DNA of 64,000 bases from Kaiparowitsia implicata GSE-PSE-MK54-09C (GTDB lineage Bacteria > Cyanobacteriota > Cyanobacteriia > Elainellales > Elainellaceae): the NCBI GenBank assembly GCA_019359435.1, contig JAHHHI010000075.1, forward strand, positions 1 to 64,000, given 5' to 3'. The position numbers and the translations under genes are program-made. This document shows, piece by piece, positions 28,228-37,312 of this stretch. Each line of letters begins with the position of its first letter. The first letter of the stretch is position 1. The notes under the pieces are model-generated. The model saw nothing but the letters and a program-made list of their open reading frames with translations. It had not been told where the DNA came from and did not search any database.

Positions 28228-28671
28228 CTAGCTGTAGATATCAGGAACGGGTTCTTTTTTAGGAAGAGTTGCTTCTAGTCGCAAGCAGTTGCGTCCGTTG
28301 ACTTGCAGCCGATATTCAACTTTGTCCATTAGCCGATTTAGGATCAGCCATCCATAGCCTCCTTCTTGGCAATCGTCGGGGGCTGGTGGCAAGTAGGTTG
28401 AGAGATCATATCCGTTGCCATGATCCCAAATTTCTAGATGGACATCGCGTTCATACAGTTCCACCCGAATCAGCACGGGCAGATTCGGACGATCGCGGTG
28501 AGCGTGGCGCACCACGTTGGAATAGGCTTCGACCAGCACGAGCCGGAGGCGGTTTGCCTGACGTTGCCAATCCACCTCTTCACCCAGTTCTAGTTCGAGG
28601 GAGCTCAGGAGCCAGGTCTCGACCACGGTGAGAAATTTGAGATCACTGGGTACGTGCAGTTCGGTTCTCAT
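28228..28671 (-). CDS. RsbW-like anti-sigma/serine kinase (HATPase_c_2)
   Basis: This 147-residue protein starts at the ATG at 28671, just after the stop of the upstream phosphatase gene; GGAGG overlaps that stop region. It has the GHKL ATPase N-box (RLVLVEAYSNVVRHAHRD) and the G1 motif LEIWDHGNGYDLS, with GGYGWLILNRLMDKVEY as the lid and G2 region. Such proteins phosphorylate anti-sigma antagonists or bind sigma factors in partner-switching pathways. Its pairing with a SpoIIE-type phosphatase at 28676-30352 strongly supports a partner-switching module. No STAS antagonist lies in the window. Confidence 0.88.
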   Translation of the reverse strand: MRTELHVPSDLKFLTVVETWLLSSLELELGEEVDWQRQANRLRLVLVEAYSNVVRHAHRDRPNLPVLIRVELYERDVHLEIWDHGNGYDLSTYLPPAPDDCQEGGYGWLILNRLMDKVEYRLQVNGRNCLRLEATLPKKEPVPDIYS

Positions 28672-28675
28672 TTGA

Positions 28676-30352
28676 CTAAAAAACCTCCAGGGCAAGAATG
28701 GTCTGGTCGTCTTCTTGAATGGCATTGTGGGTTTGCACGTGAGATAGCACCGCTGGTAGATCGAGCTGGGACTGTTGCTTCAAAATCTGCCAGAGGCCGC
28801 TCTGGTGCAGCATTTGTGACGGAGGGCGATCGCCTTCAGTTGGTTCCACAGTGGCTTCGGTAATGCCGTCACTCGTTAGCAAAAACACATCCCCTGGTGC
28901 CATCGTGGTTTCTGCTGCATCCACCGTCCACTGAGGCAGAATGCCCAGCGGCACTCCACGAGCTTTGAGGTATGTGGGGTCTGGGTGCTCTGCGGCCTGA
29001 GACCAAATCAGCGGATAAACATGGCCTGCGTTAGCGTAGGCCATGCGACGGGTATGGGGCGAATAGCGCGCTAGCACCATGGTGATGAAGCAGTTGCTGC
29101 TCACCAAGTCCTCCATCAAACCGCTATTGAGATTGTGCATAATCTCGTGGGGCTCAGGCGGGGTTTCGTAGGCCAACTCGCGTCGCAGCACGGAAATAGC
29201 GCTTGCCATAAACAGGGCTGCGGGTACCCCTTTGCCGGACACATCCCCTACGGCGAGCCACACATCTCCTTGGGAATGCACAAACACTTCAAAGAAGTCG
29301 CCGCCGACTTCACGGGCAGTGTGACAATAAGCCTGAATCCGTCCGTAGTCGAGGGTTGGCATCTCTTGGCGCAGCAGATTCATCTGAATTTGGCGCGCCA
29401 CGGCTAGCTCGGCTTGCATTTGCTCAGTCTGCTGCTGGATGCGCTGGTAGAGCTTGGCTTGCGACAGCGCCAGAGCAGCCTGTTCTATAACTCCTTCAAT
29501 GAGCTGAGTATCTTCGGCAGACCAACCTGGGCGATCGCCCCGATGATAGAGCCCCAGCAACGCCAGCGTGTCTTGCTGGTAGCAGAGGGGCACTAGCAAC
29601 TGCCCATAGGTTGACGCCGTATCCCCCAACTCCCCAGGGGGAATGTAGTAGGCTTGGCGCTCGGCGATCAGCGTATCGAGCAACCCTGGTTTGTCTTCAG
29701 CAGCCAAGATCGGCAGCGTCGTCCCATTTTGATCAGCAGTCTTTGAGTAGAGGTAGGCCTCTGGCAAGAGCTGATAAGCGCCCGCAGCTCGCTCAACCGG
29801 GCGCAGCGTGCCATAGTCAGCGTTAAAGGTGTGCCCCAGGGTGCTCACAATGGTTTGAAGCATGCCACGATAGTCGAGCGATTCACGAATGGCCGTTGTG
29901 ACGGCATTGAACATTGACTCGCGGCGTAGGGCTCGATTGAGTTCGTGAGTTCTGTCCTTCAGCACCCGATAGGTTTCGGCGGCTTGCATGACCACCGTCT
30001 TGAGCTGCTCTGGATTCCACGGCTTGGTGATGTATTTGAAAACTTTGCCGCTGTTGATCGCGTCTACCAGATCTTCAACATCGGTATATCCGGTCAGCAA
30101 AATCCGAATCGTATCAGGAAACTGTTGTGCTGCCTGACTCAGAAATTCGGTGCCGCTCATTTTGGGCATCCGCTGATCAGAGATGATGATGCCCATCTCG
30201 CCCTCTTGCTGGAGGATTTGCAGCGCTGCTAAGGCACTCTCAGCTTTAAACACGTAAAAGTCGCGACGGAAGGTGCGATAGAGCAAATCTAGGTTGTCGG
30301 CTTCGTCGTCAACAACCATGAGGCGAAGTTTGCGGTCAATGACGGCGGTCAT
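28676..30352 (-). CDS. Response-regulator/GAF/PP2C (SpoIIE, RsbU-like) phosphatase
   Basis: This 558-residue protein has three domains. The first is a receiver (about 1-130), with acidic pocket MVVDDEADN, phospho-acceptor Asp in IIISDQRMP, LLTGYTD and Lys in YITKPWNPEQL. The second is a GAF-like domain (about 150-300). A coiled linker (YQRIQQQTEQMQAELAVARQIQMNLL) leads to the third, a PP2C SpoIIE phosphatase (about 330-558) with the metal motifs EVGGDFFEV, GDVSGKGVPAALFMA and LLTSDGITEA. It dephosphorylates a partner protein, normally a STAS anti-anti-sigma factor, in response to phosphorylation and GAF ligand. It is co-transcribed with the RsbW-like kinase, which starts 5 bp past its stop. 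Confidence 0.92.
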   Translation of the reverse strand: MTAVIDRKLRLMVVDDEADNLDLLYRTFRRDFYVFKAESALAALQILQQEGEMGIIISDQRMPKMSGTEFLSQAAQQFPDTIRILLTGYTDVEDLVDAINSGKVFKYITKPWNPEQLKTVVMQAAETYRVLKDRTHELNRALRRESMFNAVTTAIRESLDYRGMLQTIVSTLGHTFNADYGTLRPVERAAGAYQLLPEAYLYSKTADQNGTTLPILAAEDKPGLLDTLIAERQAYYIPPGELGDTASTYGQLLVPLCYQQDTLALLGLYHRGDRPGWSAEDTQLIEGVIEQAALALSQAKLYQRIQQQTEQMQAELAVARQIQMNLLRQEMPTLDYGRIQAYCHTAREVGGDFFEVFVHSQGDVWLAVGDVSGKGVPAALFMASAISVLRRELAYETPPEPHEIMHNLNSGLMEDLVSSNCFITMVLARYSPHTRRMAYANAGHVYPLIWSQAAEHPDPTYLKARGVPLGILPQWTVDAAETTMAPGDVFLLTSDGITEATVEPTEGDRPPSQMLHQSGLWQILKQQSQLDLPAVLSHVQTHNAIQEDDQTILALEVF

Positions 30353-30783
30353 CTCTGTACTCCGAAGATCTAAACCCGCACGTGCGGCTCAACAGGGAAA
30401 AATTAGCGCGATCGCCCTTTAGTCACTATCACCAGACGTAGATGATAGGGCTTCATTCAATGCAGAACAGAAGCAGCAATCCGTTGCAAAATAGGTAGAG
30501 ATAAGCATCAGGCTGCGCTGCGCCCAACCCAATATACGCCCATGCTTTCGTATGAGCATACCCATAGAGGGGCGATCGCTAACAATTGCCTCTCTTCTAC
30601 AGCTGCTGCTTTAGGTTTTCTGATGTTTTCTGCGACAACCGTAATAGAACGGCCGATGAAGGGGATAATTTAAACTCGCAAGATCCTCGCCAAAATCCTC
30701 CCAGGCGTCATACCCATTAGACCCTGTGCTTCAAAACCCGCCGTTTGAAGCCTAACGCTCACCCGATAGGATGTTGATTTGCT
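30353..30783. other. Divergent promoter region between the phosphatase and ilvE
   Basis: This non-coding stretch of about 430 bp separates divergent genes. Neither a convincing terminator nor a recognised regulator site was found; short AT-rich stretches near 30590-30670 could hold the ilvE promoter. Confidence 0.35.
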
Positions 30784-31698
30784 ATGCAAAACTTTTTGTC
30801 TATTGCCTATTTCAAAAACCAGTTTGTGCCCTTTGCAGAGGCAAATGTTTCTATCGCGACGCACGCCCTGCACTACGGAACGGGAGCATTTGGCGGCATG
30901 CGAGGTCTCCCCGATCCGCAAAATCCCAATCAAATCCTGCTGTTTCGGCTCGATCGCCACTGCCAACGCCTCAGCAGCAGTGCTCGTTTCATGCATTACG
31001 ACCTGCCCGCTGACAAAATTCAGCAGGTCATTGTTGACTTTGTAAAGAAGAACAGCCCCGCAACCTCGTTTTACATTCGCCCCTTTGTGTATACCTCTGA
31101 CCTGGGTATTTCTCCCCGATTGCACAATGTGGAGAAAGACTTTTTTGTCTATGGGTTAGAGCTGGGCGACTACCTTTCTCCTGATGGGGTGAGCTGCCGG
31201 TTTAGTTCGTGGTATCGCCAAGAAGACCGGAGTCTGCCCCTACGAGGCAAAATTAGCGGAGCCTATATCACCTCGTCACTTGCCAAAACTGAGGCTGTAG
31301 AGTCAGGGTTTGATGAGGCAATTTTGATGAATTCCCAGGGCAAGGTGAGCGAAGCCTCAGGAATGAATATTTTTGTGGTTCGCAATGGGCGACTGATTAC
31401 GCCATCCTTTGATCAAGATATTTTGGAAGGGATTACGCGAGATAGTGTGCTGACGCTAGCGCGAGACTTGGGAATTCCCGTAGAAGAGCGAGCGGTCGAT
31501 AAGTCTGAATTGTTCATTGCCGATGAGGTGTTTCTTAGCGGCACCGCAGCGCGCATTACCCCCATCAAACGCATTGAAAACTATAGGTATGGCACGGATC
31601 GCCCGGTAACCGACACGCTCCGCGATGCCCTGACTACAATTACCGAAAACCGCGATTCTCGCTATCAAGACTGGGTGTTTACGGTGCCTTTGGATTAG
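30784..31698 (+). CDS. ilvE: Branched-chain amino-acid aminotransferase (class IV)
   Basis: This 304-residue PLP enzyme of fold type IV catalyses the last step of leucine, isoleucine and valine synthesis by transferring the amino group from glutamate. Family marks are THALHYGTGAFGGMRG, FRLDRHCQRLSSSARFM, the PLP lysine in LRGKISGAYITSSLAK, GFDEAILMNSQGKVSEASGMNIFVV, EGITRDSVLTLARDLGI and ADEVFLSGTAARITPI. A small RHH-like gene begins 4 bp after its stop and is probably in the same transcript. A D-amino-acid transaminase or ADC lyase is less likely given the substrate-loop match to IlvE. Confidence 0.9.
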   Translation: MQNFLSIAYFKNQFVPFAEANVSIATHALHYGTGAFGGMRGLPDPQNPNQILLFRLDRHCQRLSSSARFMHYDLPADKIQQVIVDFVKKNSPATSFYIRPFVYTSDLGISPRLHNVEKDFFVYGLELGDYLSPDGVSCRFSSWYRQEDRSLPLRGKISGAYITSSLAKTEAVESGFDEAILMNSQGKVSEASGMNIFVVRNGRLITPSFDQDILEGITRDSVLTLARDLGIPVEERAVDKSELFIADEVFLSGTAARITPIKRIENYRYGTDRPVTDTLRDALTTITENRDSRYQDWVFTVPLD

Positions 31699-31702
31699 AG
31701 CC

Positions 31703-32026
31703 ATGCATGAGTTTGTCGCAATTTCGGGTGAGATCCCAGCGGAGTGGTATGCCCAGCTAGAGGCGATCGCCCAGTCTACTCACCAAACGACGGATGATGT
31801 GGTGAAGGAGGCGATCGCCCTTTACCTTAGCCGCCACGCAGTCGCAGCCCCCTCTATGTCTGCCTCGGCAGGCGTCACCTATGCCGACTTAGAATCTGAA
31901 CCCGATGAGGTGCTGCTAGACTTTTTGGAGCCGAGCCATCCTCCGACCCTCTCCGCGCCAAATCCCTACCCAGACTCATACGGGGATGAAGACGAGCCGG
32001 ACGAAATTTTGCCTGACTTTCTATAG
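31703..32026 (+). CDS. Small protein with RHH-like N-terminus and duplicated acidic C-terminal motif
   Basis: This 107-residue protein immediately follows ilvE. Residues about 8-45 (ISGEIPAEWYAQLEAIAQ, TTDDVVKEAIALYLSRHA) resemble the ribbon-helix-helix fold of CopG/VapB-type proteins. The C-terminal half is acidic and proline-rich, and holds two copies of a short motif, EPDEVLLDFLEP and DEPDEILPDFL, the second at the very C-terminus. No toxin partner gene is adjacent. It could be an orphan antitoxin-like regulator or a protein-interaction tail carrier. Confidence 0.6.
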   Translation: MHEFVAISGEIPAEWYAQLEAIAQSTHQTTDDVVKEAIALYLSRHAVAAPSMSASAGVTYADLESEPDEVLLDFLEPSHPPTLSAPNPYPDSYGDEDEPDEILPDFL

Positions 32027-32532
32027 CGGGCTTCTGCAAAGCGCCCAACACTCTATTAGTGAGCGGTGAACCGGCCCTTAAAGCAGGGATGCCGCTGCAT
32101 GGCGTGTTGTTGCAGGCCGCTCCCAATTGGGCCTTCACCGAGCCATATCCATTCCCTGTGAGAGCAAGACAGATATCTCCTTCGATGCTGCTCAGTCGAA
32201 GCCAGCATGCTGGGTGAACTGAAGCGTAGAGACGTGACATCAACCGCCTCCAACTATTGCAATTGATTCTTAATAAAGATACAGTATGCCCATCCCTGAA
32301 TTTGTGGGCCAGTTGTAGGGCCAGTTGTAGGGCGCGACGCTAGCACAATGGGCTAATGTCGCGCCAACTTAAACTGCACAACGTGCATGAAGTCTCTGAG
32401 TTAAGTGCGTGTTAGAGCACACAAATTTGGGCTGCTTAAAATTAGGCAAATTCGTGAATTCAAAAAATAGGCACACATTTTCGCGTGGCCTATTTTCTCA
32501 GGCAAACACTAATAATTCTCACTTGGTGCGAT
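32027..32532. other. 500-bp non-coding region with short repeats
   Basis: Between the small RHH-like gene and the imelysin-like gene there is a 12-bp tandem repeat, GGGCCAGTTGTA at 32306-32329. It is followed directly by an inverted repeat whose arms GGCGCGAC (32331-32338) and GTCGCGCC (32358-32365) flank imperfectly paired bases. The promoter of the next gene should lie at about 32400-32520. Confidence 0.45.
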
Positions 32533-33417
32533 ATGAAAACTGCCATTCGATCTCTGCTATTGGGTCTTGCTGCGGCTCTATGTATCATCGGGACGACCTT
32601 GTACCCCTTGCCAGACGCCACCGCTCAGTCAAAGGCACCTCCGACTGTGGCTCAAGCAGGGGATGATATCTATACGGCGTCTGTTGAAATGGGACTGGAC
32701 TACTTTAGAGCGCAAGCGGCAGACCAGTTGCCCCTCGTACAAACCCTGTTGTCTGTCTTGCAAGAGGGCGATTTGGACGCGGCCAAAATGGCCTACATTG
32801 CAGCACGACCGCCCTACGAGCGAATTGAGGTGCTAGCGGGTAGCTTTGAACAAGAAGATTCTGATATTGATGCGCGTCCCTATGCCTTTGACGAGGGAGA
32901 AGCCTCTCCTGAATTTGTGGGCTTTCATCGCATCGAAGCGCTGCTGTTTCGCGATGGAGATGTGACGGCGGCTGTGCCCTATGCCGAGGGATTGATTGCT
33001 AGTGTGGAATCGCTGATCGACCAGCTCAATACGCCCGCGAACTTTAGCGCAGCGCTTAACTTTGAAGGCATCATAGCCCTGGCAACTGAAGTCCCTGCCA
33101 AGAAAATTTCTAGTGAAGAAGAAACGTGGTCGGATCAGAGCCTGTTGATTTTTCAGAATAACTGGATTGGGATCTATAGCCAGGTTAAGCCATTTGAGTC
33201 TTTTTTAGGCGCGGATGTGATGGCTGAAATTGATGCGGCTTACGCGGCCTGTATGGCGTCGATTGAGCCGTTTTATGTCGATGATTCATCTGTGCCGGCT
33301 CCCTACAGCACGGTGACGATGGCTCAGCGCAAACTGATTAGTGATGCGGGGTATCAGCTTAGAGATGCGGTTGTGCGGGCTGCGGAGTCGTTGGGATTGG
33401 CTGAAGCTGGCGTCTAG
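32533..33417 (+). CDS. Imelysin/EfeO-like (M75) exported iron-uptake protein
   Basis: This 294-residue protein starts at the ATG at 32533, where a signal peptide begins (KTAIRSLLLGLAAALCIIGTTL, cleavage near ATAQ). The mature part is an alpha-helical imelysin domain related to EfeO/EfeM. It has ARPPYERIEVLAGSF, the metal-binding motif GFHRIEALLF (HxxE) and a second helical repeat with AALNFEGIIALATEVPAKKISSEEE. EfeO-like proteins bind periplasmic iron and deliver it to a permease, but no efeU or efeB homologue is beside it, so it may serve another transporter. The conserved acidic positions (SEEE, DSDIDARP) support metal binding. Confidence 0.82.
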   Translation: MKTAIRSLLLGLAAALCIIGTTLYPLPDATAQSKAPPTVAQAGDDIYTASVEMGLDYFRAQAADQLPLVQTLLSVLQEGDLDAAKMAYIAARPPYERIEVLAGSFEQEDSDIDARPYAFDEGEASPEFVGFHRIEALLFRDGDVTAAVPYAEGLIASVESLIDQLNTPANFSAALNFEGIIALATEVPAKKISSEEETWSDQSLLIFQNNWIGIYSQVKPFESFLGADVMAEIDAAYAACMASIEPFYVDDSSVPAPYSTVTMAQRKLISDAGYQLRDAVVRAAESLGLAEAGV

Positions 33418-33434
33418 CGTGGGGGGCGATCGCT

Positions 33435-33992
33435 CTATTCTGGGTGCGATCGCCCTGCATCGACCTCATACCCCAGCACAAGGTTGCCGCCAAAGTACGT
33501 GAGCCAGGTAAACACCACTAGCCCATGCACCACAGCCGGAGGATAGATGGACCCGGTGCCCCAATACAGCCCAGTGCAAAGGATGCCTAATAGTGCGGTG
33601 AGCAGCAAAAAAATGGGCGAGCAAAAGGTGGGATACGCGCGGCGATAGAGCGTTAGCGCATTCAGCGGATGGGCCGCAATGTAAACCACTAGGCTGGTCA
33701 CGATCCACACCCATCGGACTGCGGGAGAGACCGGTTCTGTAGGGTGGGGGATGAGCAAGACGCGGTAGGCCAATTCCTCTAGCAATGCCGGGGCAATCAT
33801 GCTGGTGAGGAGGGCGCTGATCACGGTGGCGGCGGGGCGACGCTGCCACGTGGGGCGCAGCAGCTTACCCCAAAACCCAAGTGGTAGGGCGATCGCCCCA
33901 AACAGAATCGATGATCCCACTGTCCACCACCACTCTCCCCCGGTTGGCAGGGTGCTAAATGCTTCAATAATTCTCAACCATAGTATAGACAT
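33435..33992 (-). CDS. CPBP-family intramembrane glutamic endopeptidase
   Basis: This 185-residue membrane protein has about six hydrophobic segments. The active-site motif EExxxR appears as LLEELAYRVLL, followed by an APHPLNAL-like helix (IAAHPLNALTLYRRA) and the second conserved histidine in SIYPPAVVHGLVVFTW. This is the Abi/CPBP (type II CAAX prenyl protease-like) family. In bacteria these proteins process membrane peptides or act in bacteriocin immunity; the substrate is unknown here. It converges on the imelysin-like gene. Confidence 0.85.
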   Translation of the reverse strand: MSILWLRIIEAFSTLPTGGEWWWTVGSSILFGAIALPLGFWGKLLRPTWQRRPAATVISALLTSMIAPALLEELAYRVLLIPHPTEPVSPAVRWVWIVTSLVVYIAAHPLNALTLYRRAYPTFCSPIFLLLTALLGILCTGLYWGTGSIYPPAVVHGLVVFTWLTYFGGNLVLGYEVDAGRSHPE

Positions 33993-34013
33993 TATGCCAA
34001 TTGCGGCCTGAAC

Positions 34014-34280
34014 CTACCGGATTTTTACCATGCTGACGCAGCGTTGGTCGGCCCTAAAATTACAGGGCTTAGATGGCCCGTTCACAGAGCTCACAGAATG
34101 GGGCGATCGCCCAAGACACTGCGTCGGCTGTCGTAGGGATGTGGGCTCTGCCTCATCATTGCGAGTGCGAGTTTGCCGCCAGACCAGCAACGCTGACAGC
34201 AGGGCGAGCAGCGCAAATAGGGCAGGGTGAAACTTGCGGCGGCGGCGGCGCAGTGGGTGTGTGGGTCTAGGTTGAGGCAT
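34014..34280 (-). CDS. Possible small single-pass membrane protein
   Basis: This 88-codon frame has a strongly basic start (PTHPLRRRRRKFHP), a hydrophobic helix (ALFALLALLSALLVW) and a polar tail. GAAGGAGA lies directly before the ATG, closer than ideal. MITE copy 2 begins 15 bp upstream of the start codon and would separate the gene from its original promoter. No homologue is recognised, and the tail composition is unusual, so this may be a spurious frame. Confidence 0.35.
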   Translation of the reverse strand: MPQPRPTHPLRRRRRKFHPALFALLALLSALLVWRQTRTRNDEAEPTSLRQPTQCLGRSPHSVSSVNGPSKPCNFRADQRCVSMVKIR

Positions 34281-34294
34281 TCTCCTTCTCAGTG

Positions 34295-34422
34295 CTAGGG
34301 GCTGTAATCAATTAGCCTCTGATGGCCCAAAATCAACGGTCACAGCCCCTAGCCCGGTTTTTGGGCGGGCGTGGCAACGCTCCAGCATAAGGCTTTTGGT
34401 CAGAATTGATGACACGCTCTAG
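34295..34422. mobile_element. TA-flanked MITE, copy 2 (128 bp)
   Basis: Same orientation and ends as copy 1: CTAGGGGCTGTAATCAATT on the left and, on the other strand, CTAGAGCGTGTCATCAATT on the right. The internal TCACAGCCCCTAGCCCGG and GGCGTGGCAACGCT segments are conserved. It lies just upstream of the small frame at 34014-34280. Confidence 0.8.
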
Positions 34423-34647
34423 ATCTATGGTCTGACAGCCGTGATCGCGGCATTGTTTAGAATCTGGAGCAAGGCTTCTCTCACCCACGCAGGTATCCAC
34501 CAATGCAGGCAGCAACCAATGCAGGCAGCAACCTGTGTATCAATATTTCTGAACCGCACGCTACAAACACTATGCTACGGTCGCTTGGCAAATTGGGATA
34601 AGGCGAATGGCGCTTAATTGAATTTTAGGAGTCTCGCTAAGAAGCGG

Positions 34648-35028
34648 CTATAGGTATTCGTGCAAAAAGCCAAAGGGATCATCTTCCCAGCAGGGTTCAG
34701 GGAAGCACTGCTGCAGTTGAGACTGGATGTCAGCGGCGATCGCCCCCATATCTTCATCCGCAAACCAAGCAGAGAGTGCAGCCACGTCGCGATCGCGCAG
34801 GGGCATCAGGGGTGCAGCGCCACTGTATTGACCGACGTAATCGGTTAGGAAGAAAGAGCGCTGCCGTGTGGGCTGCGGGGCGATCGCCCGCCAAGAGTTT
34901 TGCGGCTGCACCAGGGGAGGAGGAAACTCAGCCTGTACCGACTGAGTTTCCTGCACTTTGGCGCTAAACGCCAGCAGTTCTAGCAGCGATGCATCCGTCT
35001 GGGGAGGTGTAGGAAGCGTATATGTCAT
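34648..35028 (-). CDS. Small conserved-looking cyanobacterial protein, function unknown
   Basis: This 126-residue protein starts at the ATG at 35028 (MTYTLPTPPQTDASLLELLAFSAKV); a 12-codon longer version has a less plausible start. The central segment (RQRSFFLTDYVGQYSGAAPLMPLRDRDVAALSAWFADEDMGAIAADI) and the acidic aromatic C-terminus (EPCWEDDPFGFLHEYL) look conserved and folded. There is no signal peptide or membrane helix. It may be expressed with lipB upstream (200 bp away), but nothing else hints at a role. Confidence 0.6.
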   Translation of the reverse strand: MTYTLPTPPQTDASLLELLAFSAKVQETQSVQAEFPPPLVQPQNSWRAIAPQPTRQRSFFLTDYVGQYSGAAPLMPLRDRDVAALSAWFADEDMGAIAADIQSQLQQCFPEPCWEDDPFGFLHEYL

Positions 35029-35231
35029 AGCGTAAACCCAGAGAGGATAGGCGAACCCAGTCACGCTGAATAATGCACGTCAAACAAATGACTAGAGGGA
35101 ATCTGTAGGTGTGCTGCAAGCCCAGCCTTTGCCACTTAAGCAACTGCCACTCAGCAGTTGCCGCAAGGTCTGCGTAAATTCCGAGCCGTCAGGAATTTAT
35201 ATAGCATACGAAAAATTGCGGAATTTGGCGA

Positions 35232-35942
35232 CTAAGGTTTACCCTGCAAGCCAAGTGATTCTACCCAAGAGTCAGTTGTGGCGGGAGACAGGTCAACCTG
35301 CATGACTTCGGCAAAAGCCGCAGTGACCAGCGGACGCACTGCCTCCACAGAGATCTGAGGCACAAACTGAGCCAAACTGCCCACTGGCTTATCCACAATG
35401 CCGCAGGGCACAATGTGCTGAAACCCGCTCATATCAGGGCATACATTTAAAGCAAACCCGTGCATGGTGATCCAACGGCTGGCTTTGATGCCAATGGCGG
35501 CGATTTTGTGACCCTCGACCCACACCCCAGTCAGACCGGGAATGCGATCGCCCTGAAGACCCAGCGGGGCGATCGCCCGAATGATGACGTCTTCTAACTG
35601 CCGCAGATACCAGTGCAAATCCTGCTGATAATGCCGCAGGTCAAGAATGGGGTAGCCCACCAACTGCCCCGGACAGTGATACGTCACTTCTCCACCCCGC
35701 TCTACCCGACAAACCTCAACAGGCGATGCAGCGGGGTCAAACTTCAAAAACTCTACACTGGCTCCCTGTCCCAGGGTATAGACTGGCGGATGCTCCAGCA
35801 ACGCCAACACATCCACCTGGTTCGGATTCTCCTTTTTCTGCGCAACCCTCGCCTGCTGCCACTCCCATGCGACCGCATAAGGAATGACATCGTGGATATA
35901 AAGCTGACAAGGCCGAAGGGCGCGAGACGTTAGCACAAGCAA
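35232..35942 (-). CDS. lipB: Octanoyl-[acyl-carrier-protein]:protein N-octanoyltransferase LipB
   Basis: This 236-residue enzyme attaches octanoate from acyl carrier protein to lipoyl domains, the first step of lipoate assembly for pyruvate dehydrogenase and glycine cleavage. Family marks are [67 protein letters not shown] (catalytic Lys in GIKAS) and the catalytic Cys in FQHIVPCGI. The protein is complete, with a typical length. The first codons come 6 bp before an unrelated spacer and no operon partner is evident. Confidence 0.93.
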   Translation of the reverse strand: MLVLTSRALRPCQLYIHDVIPYAVAWEWQQARVAQKKENPNQVDVLALLEHPPVYTLGQGASVEFLKFDPAASPVEVCRVERGGEVTYHCPGQLVGYPILDLRHYQQDLHWYLRQLEDVIIRAIAPLGLQGDRIPGLTGVWVEGHKIAAIGIKASRWITMHGFALNVCPDMSGFQHIVPCGIVDKPVGSLAQFVPQISVEAVRPLVTAAFAEVMQVDLSPATTDSWVESLGLQGKP

Positions 35943-36365
35943 TTAATGCAGAATGATCTTGAACGCAGAGCTTTGAGGCAGCGGGTCTAACGTAGCACCC
36001 CCGTAGAAAACTATATCGGGGCCTGACGGACGTTGCTGAACGCAGGTCTGATTTGCTCCTCGCTTACCCGTGAAACCTGGGGGTAGCCGGAATCTTGAAG
36101 CTTACTAAAATTGGGGGATTTCAGAGAGCGATGCGGGGGTGTCGGATTTATGAACTCATTCCTGAATTCAACCCTGAATTCAACGATGCCAACTGAAGTA
36201 CTGAAGGATAAAATTTACCGCCTGCTTAACACTGTCTAGTAGAAAGAAGCTGAGAAATTGAGGCTTTATCTAAGGCCTTATTAATATGCAGGCTGGGCCT
36301 AAAGTTTTAGTTAAAATTTAAGATCTAATTTAGGTGTTTCAGGTTGCCCATGGGTAACCAATAGG
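35943..36365. other. Non-coding region upstream of the small membrane gene and lrtA
   Basis: This stretch of about 420 bp separates divergent genes and is AT-rich toward 36230-36340, the probable promoter zone for 36366-37251. A GAATTCAACCCTGAATTCAACG direct duplication of about 12 bp occurs near 36164-36186. No known riboregulator was recognised. Confidence 0.35.
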
Positions 36366-36551
36366 ATGCGTAGATTGACTATATTTTGCAATGGCGTGAT
36401 AACTTTGGGAGCGATCGCTCATCATATCCTAGCAGAAGCTCACACTCTCTCATTTGGCGAAATGCTGATGTCATCAGTGTTTTTCGCAGTTCTATTAGCG
36501 TTATATGAGTGGATTAATCAAGATTTGTCACAGGATGCAAAACATTTTTAA
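36366..36551 (+). CDS. Small hydrophobic membrane protein upstream of lrtA
   Basis: This 61-residue protein has two hydrophobic stretches, ITLGAIAHHILAEA and MLMSSVFFAVLLALYEWI, and ends with DLSQDAKHF. The helices, charged ends and sensible composition suggest a real small membrane protein, but there is no recognised family. It ends 67 bp before lrtA and may share its transcript. Confidence 0.5.
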   Translation: MRRLTIFCNGVITLGAIAHHILAEAHTLSFGEMLMSSVFFAVLLALYEWINQDLSQDAKHF

Positions 36552-36618
36552 CCATCGGGTCGTCCAGGATACAAGGTGCTAGGGTGAGAATATATCCACC
36601 TTAAGGGGAGGAGCTTAT

Positions 36619-37251
36619 ATGAAGCTTGTTATCCAGGGCAAAAACATCGAAATCACTGACGCGATTCGCGACTATGTGCGTCAAAAGATCGAAAAGGCTG
36701 TGAATCACTTTCAGCATTTGACCACAGAAGTTGATGTGCATCTGTCGGTTGCCCGCAACCCTCGGATAAGCCCTAGACAAACGGCTGAAGTCACCGTATA
36801 TGCCAACGGTGCCATTGTACGCGCAGAAGAAAGCAGCGAGAACCTATACGCCAGCATTGACTTGGTTGCTGATAAAATCACTCGCCAGCTTCGCAAATTC
36901 AAAGAAAAACGGCAGAAGAATCATACGCCCGTCCGCACTACCGAAGTCCTCGAACCACAGACTGTAGATTCTCCATTACTGGGAAATCGCACTCCACAAT
37001 TGCCGCCAGAAGTGGTTCGCACCAAGTACTTCGCGATGCCGCCTATGGCAGTCGAAGAAGCGCTTGAACATCTGGATCTGGTTGGTCACGACTTTTTTGT
37101 TTTCCGCAATGTAGACAGCGGCGAGATCAACGTGATTTATGAGCGAAATCATGGGGGATATGGGGTAATCCAGCCGCGTCCCGCCACCAATGGGCATGGC
37201 AGCCACCACAGCCGCAACGAGATTTCGACCTCTGGGCTGCCGCTGCAATAA
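36619..37251 (+). CDS. lrtA: Long-form ribosome hibernation promoting factor / light-repressed protein LrtA
   Basis: This 210-residue protein begins [31 protein letters not shown], the N-terminal HPF/YfiA fold that binds the 30S decoding centre. A basic linker follows, then the C-terminal dimerisation domain typical of long HPF ([55 protein letters not shown]) that joins two ribosomes into 100S particles. GGAGGAG precedes the ATG. In other cyanobacteria the gene is repressed by light and its mRNA leader matters; the 67-bp spacer and upstream small gene may play that part here. A strong terminator follows at 37313-37360. Confidence 0.93.
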   Translation: MKLVIQGKNIEITDAIRDYVRQKIEKAVNHFQHLTTEVDVHLSVARNPRISPRQTAEVTVYANGAIVRAEESSENLYASIDLVADKITRQLRKFKEKRQKNHTPVRTTEVLEPQTVDSPLLGNRTPQLPPEVVRTKYFAMPPMAVEEALEHLDLVGHDFFVFRNVDSGEINVIYERNHGGYGVIQPRPATNGHGSHHSRNEISTSGLPLQ

Positions 37252-37271
37252 ACCCGGCTCTGCTCCAATAC

Positions 37272-37300
37272 ATGGCCTAGGACAAACTGTCTTAGGCCAT
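37272..37300. repeat. 13-bp hairpin after lrtA
   Basis: ATGGCCTAGGACA pairs with TGTCTTAGGCCAT around a 3-base loop, with one G-T wobble. No T-run follows. It lies between the lrtA stop and the terminator and may stabilise the 3' end. Confidence 0.6.
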
Positions 37301-37312
37301 ATACAATCGGGT

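Noticed and set aside
32306-32365. Tandem plus inverted repeat as a terminator of the small RHH-like gene
   Set aside because: It lies 280 bp beyond the stop codon, the stem is imperfect, and no T-run follows.
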